From contig NZ_JAHKKG010000009.1 of the NCBI RefSeq assembly GCF_018829635.1, positions 372,001-436,000 on the forward strand: a DNA stretch of 64,000 bases. The letters run 5' to 3'. Below, in pieces: positions 1 to 8,841 of this stretch. Under the pieces are notes generated by a model. It was not told the DNA's origin and searched no databases. It saw only the letters and a program-made list of their open reading frames with translations. The position numbers were made by a program, and so were the translations under genes. The DNA comes from Paractinoplanes bogorensis. GTDB taxonomy: Bacteria > Actinomycetota > Actinomycetes > Mycobacteriales > Micromonosporaceae. The first letter of the stretch is position 1; every line of letters starts with the position of its first letter.

Positions 1-902
1 TAGTGCGGCACCCGGTTGAACCCCATCGGCAGGGCGGCCCCCAGGATCGGCCCGTCCGCGTTGGACTCGTCGCGCATGCCCCAGTCGGCCGGCGTCCCGG
101 CCAGCCAGTCAGTCAGCAGCGTGCGGTAGTTGGTCTTGCCGAACGCGTCGGAGCTGTTCAGGATGCCCAGGCCCACGTTCACCCGGCCGTCGCCCATGCC
201 GAAGATCCAGCCGTAGCCGGGCAGCAGGACGTCGCGGTTCTTGGCGCTGCGCAGCTCGAGCCACGATTCGAGGTAATCGTCGTCGGCGCGGACCGGCGAG
301 TGGTAATAGCGCCGGACGGCCACCCCGAGCGGGCGGTCGTCGCGCTTGGTCAGACCCATCGCGATCGGGAGCTTGCCGGAGACGCCGTCGGCGGCGACCA
401 CGAGCGGCGCGCGGAACTCGACCGGCTCCTTGCCCGGGCCCACCTTGGCCTCGACGCCGATCGCGTGCCCGTCCTCGTCGAGCACCGGACCGGTCACATT
501 GGTGTTGGTGTGCAGCACGACACCCGCCTCGACGGCCCGCTTGGCCAGCATGTCGTCGAAGTCGAGCCGCGTCCGCACCAGGCCGTAGTTGGGGAAGCTG
601 GCCAGATCGGGCCAGTCCAGTTCCAGCCGTACGCCCCCACCGATCACCCGCAGACCCTTGTTCTGCAGCCAGCCGGCCTTTTCCGAGGTGTCGACGCCCA
701 TCCGGACGAGCTGGCGGACGGCGCGCGGGGTGAGCCCGTCGCCGCAGACCTTCTCGCGCGGGAACTCGGTCTTCTCCAGCAGCAGGACTCTGAGCCCGTG
801 CCGAGCCATGTGATAGGCCGCCGCGGATCCGCCCGGACCCGCGCCGACGACTATGACATCAGCCTCGTCGGCTATTCGTCCGGATGGTACTTGGTTGCGC
901 AC
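1..902 (-). CDS. menJ: MenJ-type geranylgeranyl/menaquinone reductase (3' part outside window)
   Basis: FAD-dependent geranylgeranyl-reductase-family enzyme. Mycobacterial MenJ-type members saturate one isoprene unit of the menaquinone side chain at the membrane. The N-terminus has the dinucleotide-binding motif GAGPGG (residues 20-25), followed by the family hallmark CGDGLTPR near residue 53. The start is GTG at 902 with GGAGG four bases upstream. About 300 codons are visible; the family is usually near 400-430 residues, so the C-terminus runs off the left edge of the window. It lies on the same strand as menG and mqnC, which supports a role in menaquinone tailoring. A chlorophyll- or archaeal-lipid-type reductase is less likely in this context. 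Confidence 0.88.
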   Translation of the reverse strand, partial: MRNQVPSGRIADEADVIVVGAGPGGSAAAYHMARHGLRVLLLEKTEFPREKVCGDGLTPRAVRQLVRMGVDTSEKAGWLQNKGLRVIGGGVRLELDWPDLASFPNYGLVRTRLDFDDMLAKRAVEAGVVLHTNTNVTGPVLDEDGHAIGVEAKVGPGKEPVEFRAPLVVAADGVSGKLPIAMGLTKRDDRPLGVAVRRYYHSPVRADDDYLESWLELRSAKNRDVLLPGYGWIFGMGDGRVNVGLGILNSSDAFGKTNYRTLLTDWLAGTPADWGMRDESNADGPILGAALPMGFNRVPH

Positions 903-1000
903 ACCACACCTCCGTCTCGCAGCGGCTCGTGAAACAGTTCACAAGCACGCCCAAGTCGGAGTCTAGGACGGCCATTGAAGGTCGTTCGGGTTAGGGAACC

Positions 1001-1270
1001 CTAACTGTTTCGGCTGGATGAATCGCGCTGCGTGAGCACCCGGTCGGCCGCCTGCCGCGCGTCACCGTCGAGGTAGTCACGGAAGTTGCCGCCCATGGCC
1101 TGGTCCAGCGCCACGATCAGGTTGTCGACCAGCTCCTGAGCCAGGTCAGGGTCTTCGGCGGCGACCATCCGGAGCCGGGTCGCCAGCTCCATGCCGCGAC
1201 GCTCGCCGGCGTCGCGCTCGTCGATCGCGATGTCGATGTCGGTGTCTTCGAGATGCCCGAAGGTCGTCAT
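1001..1270 (-). CDS. Small acidic protein of unknown function
   Basis: An 89-residue open frame between the menJ-type gene and menG, same strand. The start used is ATG at 1270 (MTTFGHLED); an in-frame start four codons upstream is possible. The N-terminal third is rich in Asp and Glu, the rest is predicted helical, and there is no signal peptide, membrane segment or cysteine. I recognise no domain. Codon third positions look GC-rich like the neighbours, which supports coding. It sits 98 bases upstream of the menJ-type start, so co-transcription is possible. Confidence 0.5.
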   Translation of the reverse strand: MTTFGHLEDTDIDIAIDERDAGERRGMELATRLRMVAAEDPDLAQELVDNLIVALDQAMGGNFRDYLDGDARQAADRVLTQRDSSSRNS

Positions 1271-1293
1271 GACCCGAGCCAAACAGGCCGTGC

Positions 1294-1319
1294 GGCTTTT
1301 CGTGGTAAAAGCCTTTTTT
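1294..1319 (+). terminator. Hairpin with U-tract reading on the plus strand
   Basis: Seven-base perfect stem GGCTTTT/AAAAGCC with a six-base loop, followed directly by six T on the plus strand (1314-1319). This is the shape of an intrinsic terminator for plus-strand transcription, but no plus-strand gene lies upstream. On the minus strand it sits downstream of menG (ends 1369) and in the leader of the small gene starting at 1270. Confidence 0.45.
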
Positions 1320-1368
1320 ATCCCTCTTTAGGCCTTCCCGTACGCCCGTGCGCCCGGCCCGCCACAGG

Positions 1369-2067
1369 TCAGGCGGCCTTGGTCGCGCGGTGGAGCGCCA
1401 CCACTCCCCCGGTCAAATTGCGCCAGCCGATCCGGCTCCACGGGCCGGCCGCGGCGATCCGGGCGGCCAGCGCCGGCTGGTCGGGCCAGGCCCGGATCGA
1501 CTCGGCGAGATAGACGTACGCCTCCGGGTTGCTCGACACACGGCGGGCGACCTCGGGCAGCGAGCGCATCAGATATTGCATGTAGACGGTGTGGAACGCC
1601 TTGTTGGTCGGGCTGCTGAACTCGCAGATGACCAGCCGCCCGCCGGGCCGGGTGACCCGGGCGAGTTCGCGCAGCGCGCCCTCGACGTCGACGACGTTGC
1701 GGATGGCGAACGAGATGGTGACCGCGTCGAACGTCTCGTCGGCGAACGGCAGCTTCAACGCGTCACCGGCGACCAGCGGGACCTGCGGCCGGACGCGGCG
1801 ACCGGCACGCAGCATGCCGGTGGAGAGGTCGGCGCCGACCGCGAACGCGCCCGAGCGTCCCAACTCGTCGGTCGAGACACCGGTGCCGGCGCCCACGTCG
1901 AGCACCCGCTCACCCGGCCGCAGCCCCAGGGCCGCGCGGGTGGCACGCCGCCAGCCGCGGTCCTGCCCGAAGGCGAGCACGGTGTTGGTCAGGTCGTACC
2001 GCTCGGCCACGCCGTCGAACATCTCGGCGACCTCGTGCGGCTGCTTGTCCAGGTCTGCGCGCGTCAC
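1369..2067 (-). CDS. menG: Demethylmenaquinone methyltransferase MenG (UbiE family)
   Basis: SAM-dependent C-methyltransferase that converts demethylmenaquinone to menaquinone. The 232-residue length is normal for the family. Visible motifs: [13 protein letters not shown] near the N-terminus, SAM motif [10 protein letters not shown], the acidic motif II region GADLSTGM, and the late family motif [11 protein letters not shown]. The GTG at 2067 is chosen because residues upstream do not match the family and the protein then begins [12 protein letters not shown], a typical start. It lies between mqnC and the menJ-type reductase on one strand. Confidence 0.93.
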   Translation of the reverse strand: MTRADLDKQPHEVAEMFDGVAERYDLTNTVLAFGQDRGWRRATRAALGLRPGERVLDVGAGTGVSTDELGRSGAFAVGADLSTGMLRAGRRVRPQVPLVAGDALKLPFADETFDAVTISFAIRNVVDVEGALRELARVTRPGGRLVICEFSSPTNKAFHTVYMQYLMRSLPEVARRVSSNPEAYVYLAESIRAWPDQPALAARIAAAGPWSRIGWRNLTGGVVALHRATKAA

Positions 2068-2138
2068 GAGACCAACTCTCTCACTCCATCCAACCGCCCC
2101 GCCCGCCACCCAGAAGCGGACTGAAGCCGGAAACACAG

Positions 2139-2170
2139 AACGGGCGGGATGGTCACCCATCCCGCCCGTT
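2139..2170 (-). terminator. Perfect 14-bp GC-rich hairpin downstream of mqnC
   Basis: Arms AACGGGCGGGATGG (2139-2152) and CCATCCCGCCCGTT (2157-2170) with loop TCAC. It lies between mqnC and menG and could end the mqnC transcript. There is no real U-tract on the minus side, so it could instead be a leader hairpin of menG if the TATATATA tract just upstream is its promoter. Confidence 0.6.
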
Positions 2171-2278
2171 TCCTTGTGCGTTATATATACGACCGCCATC
2201 GGTCGGGTCCGCGACCATCACCAGGAGTGGAGCTCCCGGCTCTGCGTCAGGAAGTTCTCAGGCCTTACGCGAAGCACC

Positions 2279-2361
2279 GTAACCAGGGCCGGAACACTGG
2301 CAACAGAGGTTCACGTCCCTCGTTACGAAGGAGATACCCACCCTCCCCAGTTCGGGGAGGG
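2279..2361. other. Foldable intergenic RNA candidate
   Basis: Nested complementary segments: GTAAC (2279-2283) with GTTAC (2322-2326), AGGG (2285-2288) with CCCT (2317-2320), and GAAC (2292-2295) with GTTC (2309-2312). Together they make an interrupted stem-loop. A second perfect hairpin follows, CCCTCCCC (2341-2348) with GGGGAGGG (2354-2361). Strand and function are unknown; it does not match a riboswitch class I know. Confidence 0.35.
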
Positions 2362-2365
2362 GTAC

Positions 2366-2381
2366 CTGACCGAACGGTCAG
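2366..2381. promoter_or_regulatory. 16-bp palindrome resembling a TetR-family operator
   Basis: CTGACC-GAAC-GGTCAG, perfect six-base arms around four bases. ACCGAACGGT-type palindromes are common TetR-family sites. It lies just downstream of the mqnC stop, and no TetR gene is in the window, so the regulator is unknown. Confidence 0.3.
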
Positions 2382-2404
2382 CCGGAAGCCGCCGAAGAGC
2401 CCTC

Positions 2405-3646
2405 TCAGGAAGCTTCCACCAACGGCAACTGGGTGCGGCCGACGCCGCCGCCCGGAATCGCGATCGACGAGAAGTGGGACGTGACACGCTCATCGGTCGG
2501 GTCGTCGGCCGGGGTGTGGTGGACGGCCAGGTGGCGGTAGAGGGTGTCGCGCTGGGCCGGGGTGCGGTCGGCCGTACGGATCATCCAGATCAGGTCGTGC
2601 AGGTTGGACCGGTGCTTGGCGCCGGCCGAGGAGATCACGTTTTCCTCGAGCATGATCGAGCCCAGATCGTCGACGCCCAGGTGCAGCGCGAGCTGGCCGA
2701 CGTCCTTGCCCGTGGTCAGCCAGGACGCCTGCAGGTGGGCGAAGTTGTCGAAGAACAGCCGCGACATGGCCAGGAACCGCAGGTATTCCATGCTCGTGGC
2801 CTGCGTGCGGCCCTTGAGGTGGTTGTTTTCCGGCTGGTAGGTCCACGGAATAAAGGCGCGGAAGCCACCCACCTCATGAGAGGTCTCGATCGCGTCGTCG
2901 CGGTAGCCGTTGGCGACGGCCTTGTCCTGCACGTCGCGGATCATGCGGATGTGCTCGATGCGCTCGGCGTGCGTCTCGCCGGTGCCCATCATCATCGTCG
3001 CGGTCGACGAGAGGCCGTGGCGGTGCGCGACCGTCATCACCTCGAGCCAGCGGGCGCCGCTCTCCTTGAGCGGGGCGATCGCCTTGCGCGGGCGGTCGGG
3101 CAGCATCTCGGCCCCGGCGCCGGCGATCGAGTCGAGCCCGGCCGCCTTGATCCGGATCACGGCGTCTTCGATCGAGACTCCGGAGACCTTGGCCATGTGC
3201 AGGATCTCGGACGGGCCGATCGAGTGGATCGCCAGCTGCGGATACGCCTGCTTGACGGACGAGAAGAGATTTTCGTAGTACTCCACGCCGAAGTCGGGGT
3301 GGTGGCCGCCCTGCAGCATCACCTGGGTGGCGCCGAGATCGACCGCCTCGCCGCAGCGGTGCAGGATCTCTTCCATCGGGTGGGACCAGCCCTCGGCGTG
3401 CTTGGGTGCCCGGAAGAAGGCACAGAATTTGCAGGCCGTGACGCAGACGTTCGTGTAGTTGATGTTGCGATCGATCAGGTACGTGACGATGCCGTCGGGA
3501 TAACGACGGCGGCGCACCGTGTCGGCAGCCTCGGCCAGCGCGTGGAACGGCGCCTCCGTATAGATGAGCAGCGCCTCGTCGGGGGTGATCCGCCCGCCGT
3601 CGGCGGCTCGCTGCAGGATGCTGTCGATCTCCGGGTTCGCCGTCAC
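2405..3646 (-). CDS. mqnC: Cyclic dehypoxanthinyl futalosine synthase MqnC
   Basis: Radical-SAM enzyme of the futalosine route; it cyclises dehypoxanthine futalosine to the spiro intermediate of menaquinone synthesis. The 413 residues are slightly longer than usual. The [4Fe-4S] motif CVTACKFC is intact (Cys68, Cys72, Cys75), followed by LQGGHHPD, SIGPSEI and GAGAEML, all typical of the MqnC/MqnE/CofH group. The start is GTG at 3646. The last 20 or so residues are Gly/Pro-rich and look variable. It is transcribed away from the SNF2 gene, so their promoters share 3647-3809. Confidence 0.94.
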   Translation of the reverse strand: MTANPEIDSILQRAADGGRITPDEALLIYTEAPFHALAEAADTVRRRRYPDGIVTYLIDRNINYTNVCVTACKFCAFFRAPKHAEGWSHPMEEILHRCGEAVDLGATQVMLQGGHHPDFGVEYYENLFSSVKQAYPQLAIHSIGPSEILHMAKVSGVSIEDAVIRIKAAGLDSIAGAGAEMLPDRPRKAIAPLKESGARWLEVMTVAHRHGLSSTATMMMGTGETHAERIEHIRMIRDVQDKAVANGYRDDAIETSHEVGGFRAFIPWTYQPENNHLKGRTQATSMEYLRFLAMSRLFFDNFAHLQASWLTTGKDVGQLALHLGVDDLGSIMLEENVISSAGAKHRSNLHDLIWMIRTADRTPAQRDTLYRHLAVHHTPADDPTDERVTSHFSSIAIPGGGVGRTQLPLVEAS

Positions 3647-3809
3647 GTAGTCGAGATTACGTCCCCCGCTCCCCAGGCGTCAGTCGGCCGGTTGCGTGGC
3701 GATGAGCACTCCGCGACCGGAGTCGGGGAATTTACGCCGTAACATGTACGGAGTATCAGCTCGGCCTCGGCGGTCGTTAGTCTCGACGCGAACTTTTCAG
3801 GGGGTGGGT

Positions 3810-6800
3810 GTGCTCGTCGTGCATGGCGGCTGGGTCCCGGGCACGGACCGGCCGGGTCAGCTCGCGCTCTGGGCCGAAGATCCAGATCTTCCGTCGACGA
3901 CCCGTTCGCGGGCGCAGCGGCGGCAACACCCGTTCGCCGCCGGCTCCGATGCGCTGCTCCGTGAGCTGGCTACTGACGCGCTCGACCAGGCCGTCGAGGG
4001 GCTCCTGACGCTGCGGCTGCCCAGCTCGGCCGGCGGCCCGGTGCCCTCGCCGGACACCGGGGTCGAGTCGGCGAGCCGCGGCGTCCGGCTGTCCGAGTGG
4101 TCGGTGCCGGTGCTGCTGGTGCCGGGCGACGCCGCTCTCGAGGCTCTGGCCGCGCTGGCCGATCCCGGCGACTCCTGGCTGGCCGGCTCCTCCCTGCGCT
4201 ATCTGAGCGTGCTCACGGCACACGCCTTCGACCTGGCCCGCCGCGGGCGCATGCTGCCCCAACTGGTCACCGAGGCGGGCGTGGCCACCGCCCGTTGGCG
4301 GCCGGTCATCACGGGTGCCGACGCCGCCACCTATCGCGACTTCGCCACGGCCATGCCCGCCGTGGTCCGGGCCACCGGCCGCGGCGTGGCCGACACGCTG
4401 CGCGATGCGCTGGCCACCCTCGTCGACAGGGCCGCCCGCACGGTCATGCCCGAGCGCATCCTGATCGGCCACCGCGCCGGGCCCAAGGCGCCGCTGCCCG
4501 ACCGGTGGATCGCGGCCCTCACCGCCGACGACCCCACGCTGCCCGGCGCCAAGCCGGCCGAGGAGCGGGAGCTGCGGGCGGCGCTCGACGAATGGCTGCG
4601 GGCGGCCCACGAGGCGAACGGGCCGATCCGGGTCAGCTTCCGGCTCAGCGAGCCCGAGGTCGGGTCCGACCTGTGGGGTCTGGAGTTCGCGCTGCAGTCG
4701 GCCGAAGACCCGAGCCTCTATCTGGCCGCGGCCGACATCTGGGAGGGCGGACGGTTCCCGGGGCTGCCCCCTCGGCCCGACGAGACGTTGCTGGCCGGGC
4801 TCGGGCGGGCCATGCGTCTGTTCCCCCTGCTCCACCTGGCCCTCCAGGAGCAGGAGCCGGCGAGCCTCGAGATCGACACCGGCGAGGCGCACGAGTTCCT
4901 GCGTCAGGCGGCACCACTGCTGCAGGCGGCCGGGTTCGGCGTGCAGTTGCCGTCCTGGGCCGGGCGCAAGGGCGTCGGCCTCAAGCTGACCACCCGGTCG
5001 AAGTCGAAGAAGGGCAGCGCGTCGCGGGCCGTGGCCGATTCCGGGTTCGGGCTCGACGACCTGGTCAGCTTCCAGCTCGACCTGGTGATCGGCGACGGCG
5101 TGGTGACCGCCGAGGAACTGGCCGAGCTGGCCCGGCTCAAGGTGCCGCTGGTTCGCGTACGCGGGCAATGGGTCGAACTCGACGACCGCCAGCTCAAGGC
5201 CGCGCTCAAGGCGGTCGGTAAGCGCCGCGAGGGCGAGCTCACCGCCGGCGAGGTGCTGCAGCAGGTGATGGACGGCGGCGAGGAGGACCTGCCGCTGGTC
5301 GAGGTCGACGCCGACGGGATGCTCGGCGATCTGCTCTCCGGGCAGGCGGCCGATCGACTCGACCTGGTGCCGACGCCGCCGACGTTCCAGGGCACCCTAC
5401 GGCCGTACCAGGAACGCGGTTTGTCCTGGCTGCACTTCCTGTCGCGCCTGGGCCTGGGCGGCATCCTGGCCGACGACATGGGTCTGGGCAAGACCGCGCA
5501 GACCCTGTCGCTGCTGCTGGCCGAGCGGACCGGGAACGCGACTCCGGTCGCGCCGACACTGCTTATCTGTCCTATGTCTCTGGTGAGCAACTGGTTCAAG
5601 GAGGCGGGCCGGTTCGCGCCGAGCCTGCGGGTCTACGTGCACCACGGCGGCACCCGCCGGCGCGGCGCCGATTTCGACGCAGCGGTTCGCGATGCCGATC
5701 TTGTGGTCACGACGTACGGAACGGCCGTCCGTGACCTGGAGACGTTGCGCAGTGTCCACTGGGGACGCGTCGCGTGCGACGAGGCGCAGGCGATCAAAAA
5801 CAGTGGCACGAGACAGTCCCAGGCCGTACGCGCATTTCCCGCTCGCACCCGTCTCGCCCTGACCGGCACGCCCGTCGAAAATCACCTGGCCGAACTGTGG
5901 TCCATCATGGACTTCACCAACCCCGGCCTGCTCGGACCGGTCAAGAAGTTCCGCCGCCGCTTCCAGGAACCGATCGAGGTGCGACAGGACGAAGACGCCG
6001 CGGCCGCCCTGAAACGGGCGACCGGCCCGTTCGTGCTGCGGCGCCTCAAGACCGACAAGTCGATCATCTCGGACCTGCCCGAGAAGAACGAGATGAAGGT
6101 CTGGTGCACGCTCACCCCCGAGCAGGGGACGCTCTATCAGGCCGTGGTCGAAGACATGATGGAGACGATCTCGAGCAGCGAGGGCATCCAGCGGCGGGGC
6201 AACGTGCTGGCCGCCATGACCAAGCTCAAACAGGTCTGCAACCACCCCACCCACCTGCTCAAAGACGGCTCACGCCTGCCCGGCCGCTCGGGCAAGCTGG
6301 CCCGCCTCGAGGAACTCGCCGAAGAGATCATCGAGGAAGGCGACAAGGCACTGATCTTCACGCAGTACGCGGAATGGGGCTCACTGCTGCAGCCCTACCT
6401 GGCCGCGCACCTCGACCGGCCGGTGCTGTGGCTCCACGGTGGACTGTCGAAGGCCAAGCGTGACGAGATGGTCGAGCGGTTCCAGACCGACGACGAGCCG
6501 ATGCTGTTCCTGCTGTCGCTCAAAGCCGCCGGCACCGGCCTCAACCTGACCGCGGCCAACCACGTCGTCCACTTTGACCGGTGGTGGAACCCGGCCGTCG
6601 AAGATCAGGCGACTGACCGCGCGTTCCGCATCGGACAGTCGCGCAACGTGCAGGTCCGCAAGTTCATCTGCACGGGGACGCTCGAGGAGAAGATCGACGC
6701 GATGATCGAACGAAAGAAGGCACTGGCCTCGTCCGTGGTCGGCACCGGCGAAGACTGGATCACCGACCTCAACACCGATCAGCTGCGCGAACTGTTCGCG

Positions 6801-6824
6801 CTCGACCCGGCGGCGGTGCGCTGA
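3810..6824 (+). CDS. SNF2-family DEAD/DEAH-box helicase with SNF2-associated N-terminal region
   Basis: Swi2/Snf2-type ATPase of 1004 residues. The N-terminal half (about 1-540) is the extended region typical of bacterial SNF2 proteins that are paired with SWIM proteins. The motor follows: Walker A DDMGLGKTAQ, motif II DEAQ, LTGTPVENHLAELW, then the second RecA fold with LKAAGTGLNLT and the QATDRAFRIGQ motif. GTG 3810 is chosen because AGGGGG lies about six bases upstream; GTG 3804 is an alternative. The SWIM gene starts one base after the stop, so the two are surely co-transcribed. The role is probably DNA or protein-DNA remodelling; the substrate is unknown. Confidence 0.9.
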   Translation: MLVVHGGWVPGTDRPGQLALWAEDPDLPSTTRSRAQRRQHPFAAGSDALLRELATDALDQAVEGLLTLRLPSSAGGPVPSPDTGVESASRGVRLSEWSVPVLLVPGDAALEALAALADPGDSWLAGSSLRYLSVLTAHAFDLARRGRMLPQLVTEAGVATARWRPVITGADAATYRDFATAMPAVVRATGRGVADTLRDALATLVDRAARTVMPERILIGHRAGPKAPLPDRWIAALTADDPTLPGAKPAEERELRAALDEWLRAAHEANGPIRVSFRLSEPEVGSDLWGLEFALQSAEDPSLYLAAADIWEGGRFPGLPPRPDETLLAGLGRAMRLFPLLHLALQEQEPASLEIDTGEAHEFLRQAAPLLQAAGFGVQLPSWAGRKGVGLKLTTRSKSKKGSASRAVADSGFGLDDLVSFQLDLVIGDGVVTAEELAELARLKVPLVRVRGQWVELDDRQLKAALKAVGKRREGELTAGEVLQQVMDGGEEDLPLVEVDADGMLGDLLSGQAADRLDLVPTPPTFQGTLRPYQERGLSWLHFLSRLGLGGILADDMGLGKTAQTLSLLLAERTGNATPVAPTLLICPMSLVSNWFKEAGRFAPSLRVYVHHGGTRRRGADFDAAVRDADLVVTTYGTAVRDLETLRSVHWGRVACDEAQAIKNSGTRQSQAVRAFPARTRLALTGTPVENHLAELWSIMDFTNPGLLGPVKKFRRRFQEPIEVRQDEDAAAALKRATGPFVLRRLKTDKSIISDLPEKNEMKVWCTLTPEQGTLYQAVVEDMMETISSSEGIQRRGNVLAAMTKLKQVCNHPTHLLKDGSRLPGRSGKLARLEELAEEIIEEGDKALIFTQYAEWGSLLQPYLAAHLDRPVLWLHGGLSKAKRDEMVERFQTDDEPMLFLLSLKAAGTGLNLTAANHVVHFDRWWNPAVEDQATDRAFRIGQSRNVQVRKFICTGTLEEKIDAMIERKKALASSVVGTGEDWITDLNTDQLRELFALDPAAVR

Positions 6825-6825
6825 C

Positions 6826-7656
6826 ATGCCGATCGATCGCGAGGGACGGTTCTTCGAGGGCGGCCGGCCGATCGAGGTCGAGGGTGGCATCGCCGTACGC
6901 GCGAAACGGGGGCAGATCGGCGGCAGCTGGTGGTCCCGCAAGTTCGTCGACGTGCTCGAGCAGGTCTGCGACGGTGGGCGGCTGGCGCGCGGACGGGCGT
7001 ACGCGCGTAAGGGCCAGGTCATGGACTTCACGCTGACGGCGGGCCGGGTCACCGGCCGGGTGCAGGGTTCCCGGCCGCAGCCGTACGAGGTCACGATCGA
7101 CATCGCGGTGTTCGACGAGACATTGTGGACCGAGTTGACCGAGGCGCTGGGCACGCAGGCGCTCTATCGGGCCGCGCTGCTGGCGGGCGAGATGCCGCAC
7201 GAGATCGTCGACCTGTTCGCCGCGCACGAGGCCCCCCTCTTTCCGAGCAATTTGGACATTTGTTGCAACTGTCCTGATTGGGGCGTGCCCTGCAAGCACG
7301 GGTCCGCGGTGCTCTACGTGCTGGCCGAGGCCTTCGACGACGACCCGTTCCTGGTGCTGGCCTGGCGCGGCCGCCCGCGGGAGGCCCTGCTCGACGCTTT
7401 GCGGGGCACGCCCGAGCCCACACCCACGGTCGACCCGCTCGCGGTGGAAGAGTCCTCTTTGGATGACCGCCTGGCCGACTTCTACACACCCGCGATCAGC
7501 CTGAGCCGCCTGCGCGAACGCCCGTCCCGCATCATCGCGCCGCCCGAGTTGCTGCTGCGAGCGCTCGACGCCCCTCCGATCCGGGTCCGCCACATCCCCC
7601 TGGTCGACCTGCTGCGCCCCGCCTACCGAGACCTGGCCACACCCCCGGACGCCTAG
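6826..7656 (+). CDS. SWIM zinc-finger protein, partner of the SNF2 helicase
   Basis: 276 residues with a SWIM zinc-binding motif in the middle: CxC at Cys147/Cys149 and CxH at Cys156/His158 (CNCPDWGVPCKH). The N-terminal part has the MDFTLTAGRVTGRVQGS region usual in these proteins. SWIM domains bind nucleic acid or protein; the partner here is almost certainly the preceding SNF2 ATPase, whose stop is one base upstream. The C-terminal third is Pro/Arg-rich and less conserved. No enzymatic motif is visible. Confidence 0.85.
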   Translation: MPIDREGRFFEGGRPIEVEGGIAVRAKRGQIGGSWWSRKFVDVLEQVCDGGRLARGRAYARKGQVMDFTLTAGRVTGRVQGSRPQPYEVTIDIAVFDETLWTELTEALGTQALYRAALLAGEMPHEIVDLFAAHEAPLFPSNLDICCNCPDWGVPCKHGSAVLYVLAEAFDDDPFLVLAWRGRPREALLDALRGTPEPTPTVDPLAVEESSLDDRLADFYTPAISLSRLRERPSRIIAPPELLLRALDAPPIRVRHIPLVDLLRPAYRDLATPPDA

Positions 7657-7690
7657 GATCCGTACCAGGGCAACAAACTAAGATCTGCGC

Positions 7691-8128
7691 GTGGAGATGC
7701 GTGAGCTGGTCGCGGAGGATCTCGAGCTGGTCGAGTTCGCGCGCGGGATCGTGGACGCCAACACCGACGGCGAGTTCGGGGTGCACACGATGGGCGCCGC
7801 GGTGCGGGAGGCCGACGGGCGGATGTTCGGCGGGATCAACCTCTACCACTTCCTCGGCGGGCCCTGTGCCGAACTGGTCGCGCTCGGGAACGCGCGCGCG
7901 TCGGGTGGGCGGGAGTTCACGACCATCGTCGCGGTCGGCAACTTCAATCGGGGGCCGGTCGGGCCGTGCGGGCGTGACCGTCAGATCCTCTTCGACTACC
8001 ACACCGGGATCCGCGTCATTCTGCCTACTGATCAGGGGATTCGCAGCGTCCGGATCACCGATCTGATGCCGTTGGCCGCGCGCTGGGACCCCGACACCGG
8101 CACGCAGCCGTTCGACCCGACGCCATGA
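7691..8128 (+). CDS. Cytidine/blasticidin-deaminase-like protein with an altered zinc motif
   Basis: 145 residues with the cytidine-deaminase fold signature. The first zinc motif is CAE (Cys59-Ala-Glu61). The second motif reads PCGRDRQ, so one of the two expected cysteines (PCxxC) is Asp96; Cys93 remains. Family knowledge: both cysteines normally bind zinc. Either Asp acts as a ligand or the protein is not a standard deaminase. The start is GTG 7691; ATG 7697 is possible. There is little sign of a Shine-Dalgarno, so the mRNA may be leaderless. It sits alone between the SNF2/SWIM pair and convergent pepE. Confidence 0.72.
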   Translation: MEMRELVAEDLELVEFARGIVDANTDGEFGVHTMGAAVREADGRMFGGINLYHFLGGPCAELVALGNARASGGREFTTIVAVGNFNRGPVGPCGRDRQILFDYHTGIRVILPTDQGIRSVRITDLMPLAARWDPDTGTQPFDPTP

Positions 8129-8180
8129 CCGGCTGAGCCGCTCGGGGGCACAAGCACAAGCCCGAACCGAATGAGCCGTG

Positions 8181-8807
8181 TCAGGTGGTGAGCCGCCAGG
8201 AAACGCCAGACTCGTACGTGAGGTGGGCGCCGGGGGTGAAGACGTGGACGGTGGCGGGGCCGGCGTTTCGGGCCTCGACACCGTCGACGATGACGCCGGA
8301 CGTTTCGGGGATCGCCAGCACGTTCACGTTGTGGCCGGCGGCCCACTCGGCGGCCGTCGTCTCCTGGTCGGGGGTGTAGTGCGGGTAGACGACGTGGCCG
8401 GCGAGCAGGTCGGCGCCGGTCGTGTCGGTCAGGCCGATGTCGTTCGGGTCGAGGATGCCGGCGATGTCGATGTCGGCGCCCAGCAGGATCGCGCCCGCGC
8501 TGCCGCCGTAGACGTGCCCGCCGGCCTGCAGAAACGCCGACAGGGCGGGGAGGCGCGAGCGCACGGCCGCGAGCAGGTCGTACGTGTTGCCGCCGGGGAT
8601 GACGAGGACGTCAGCACCCGGCAAGGAGTCGGTGACCGTAAAGGTGCCCCGAGGTGCGAGCGCATCGCGGAACCACGAGACGACCGCGGCCCGGTCGGCC
8701 GGCGGCATCGCATAGGGCCACACGACGACACGCTGACCGGGGACGAAGAGCGAATCCCACAACTGCGACTCGTCGGACTCACTGCCGCCGCCTCCGAGAA
8801 AGATCAC
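8181..8807 (-). CDS. pepE: Peptidase E (S51 family dipeptidase)
   Basis: Peptidase E-type serine hydrolases cleave Asp-X dipeptides in the cytoplasm. The 208-residue protein has the S51 nucleophile elbow GGSAGA (Ser103) and the upstream PGGNTYDLL motif. GTG 8807 is chosen because the fold begins VIFLGGGGS directly after it, while the longer frame upstream is Arg-rich and unlike the family. No clear Shine-Dalgarno is seen. The 36 bases upstream hold the terminator of the glucanase gene. Cyanophycinase-like relatives share this fold but usually have a different C-terminus. Confidence 0.8.
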   Translation of the reverse strand: MIFLGGGGSESDESQLWDSLFVPGQRVVVWPYAMPPADRAAVVSWFRDALAPRGTFTVTDSLPGADVLVIPGGNTYDLLAAVRSRLPALSAFLQAGGHVYGGSAGAILLGADIDIAGILDPNDIGLTDTTGADLLAGHVVYPHYTPDQETTAAEWAAGHNVNVLAIPETSGVIVDGVEARNAGPATVHVFTPGAHLTYESGVSWRLTT

Positions 8808-8841
8808 GCGTGGAAGCGTACGGGGAAACGGTCTTGATCTT

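Larger units (their letters stand above)
2068..2404. other. Gene-free, structured 337-bp stretch between menG and mqnC
   Basis: No convincing gene on either strand. It contains a perfect 14-bp hairpin (2139-2170), an AT-rich TATATATA tract at 2182-2189 that could be a minus-strand -10 region for menG, a multi-part foldable segment (2279-2326), a GC hairpin (2341-2361) and a 16-bp palindrome (2366-2381). These are listed separately. Confidence 0.6.
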
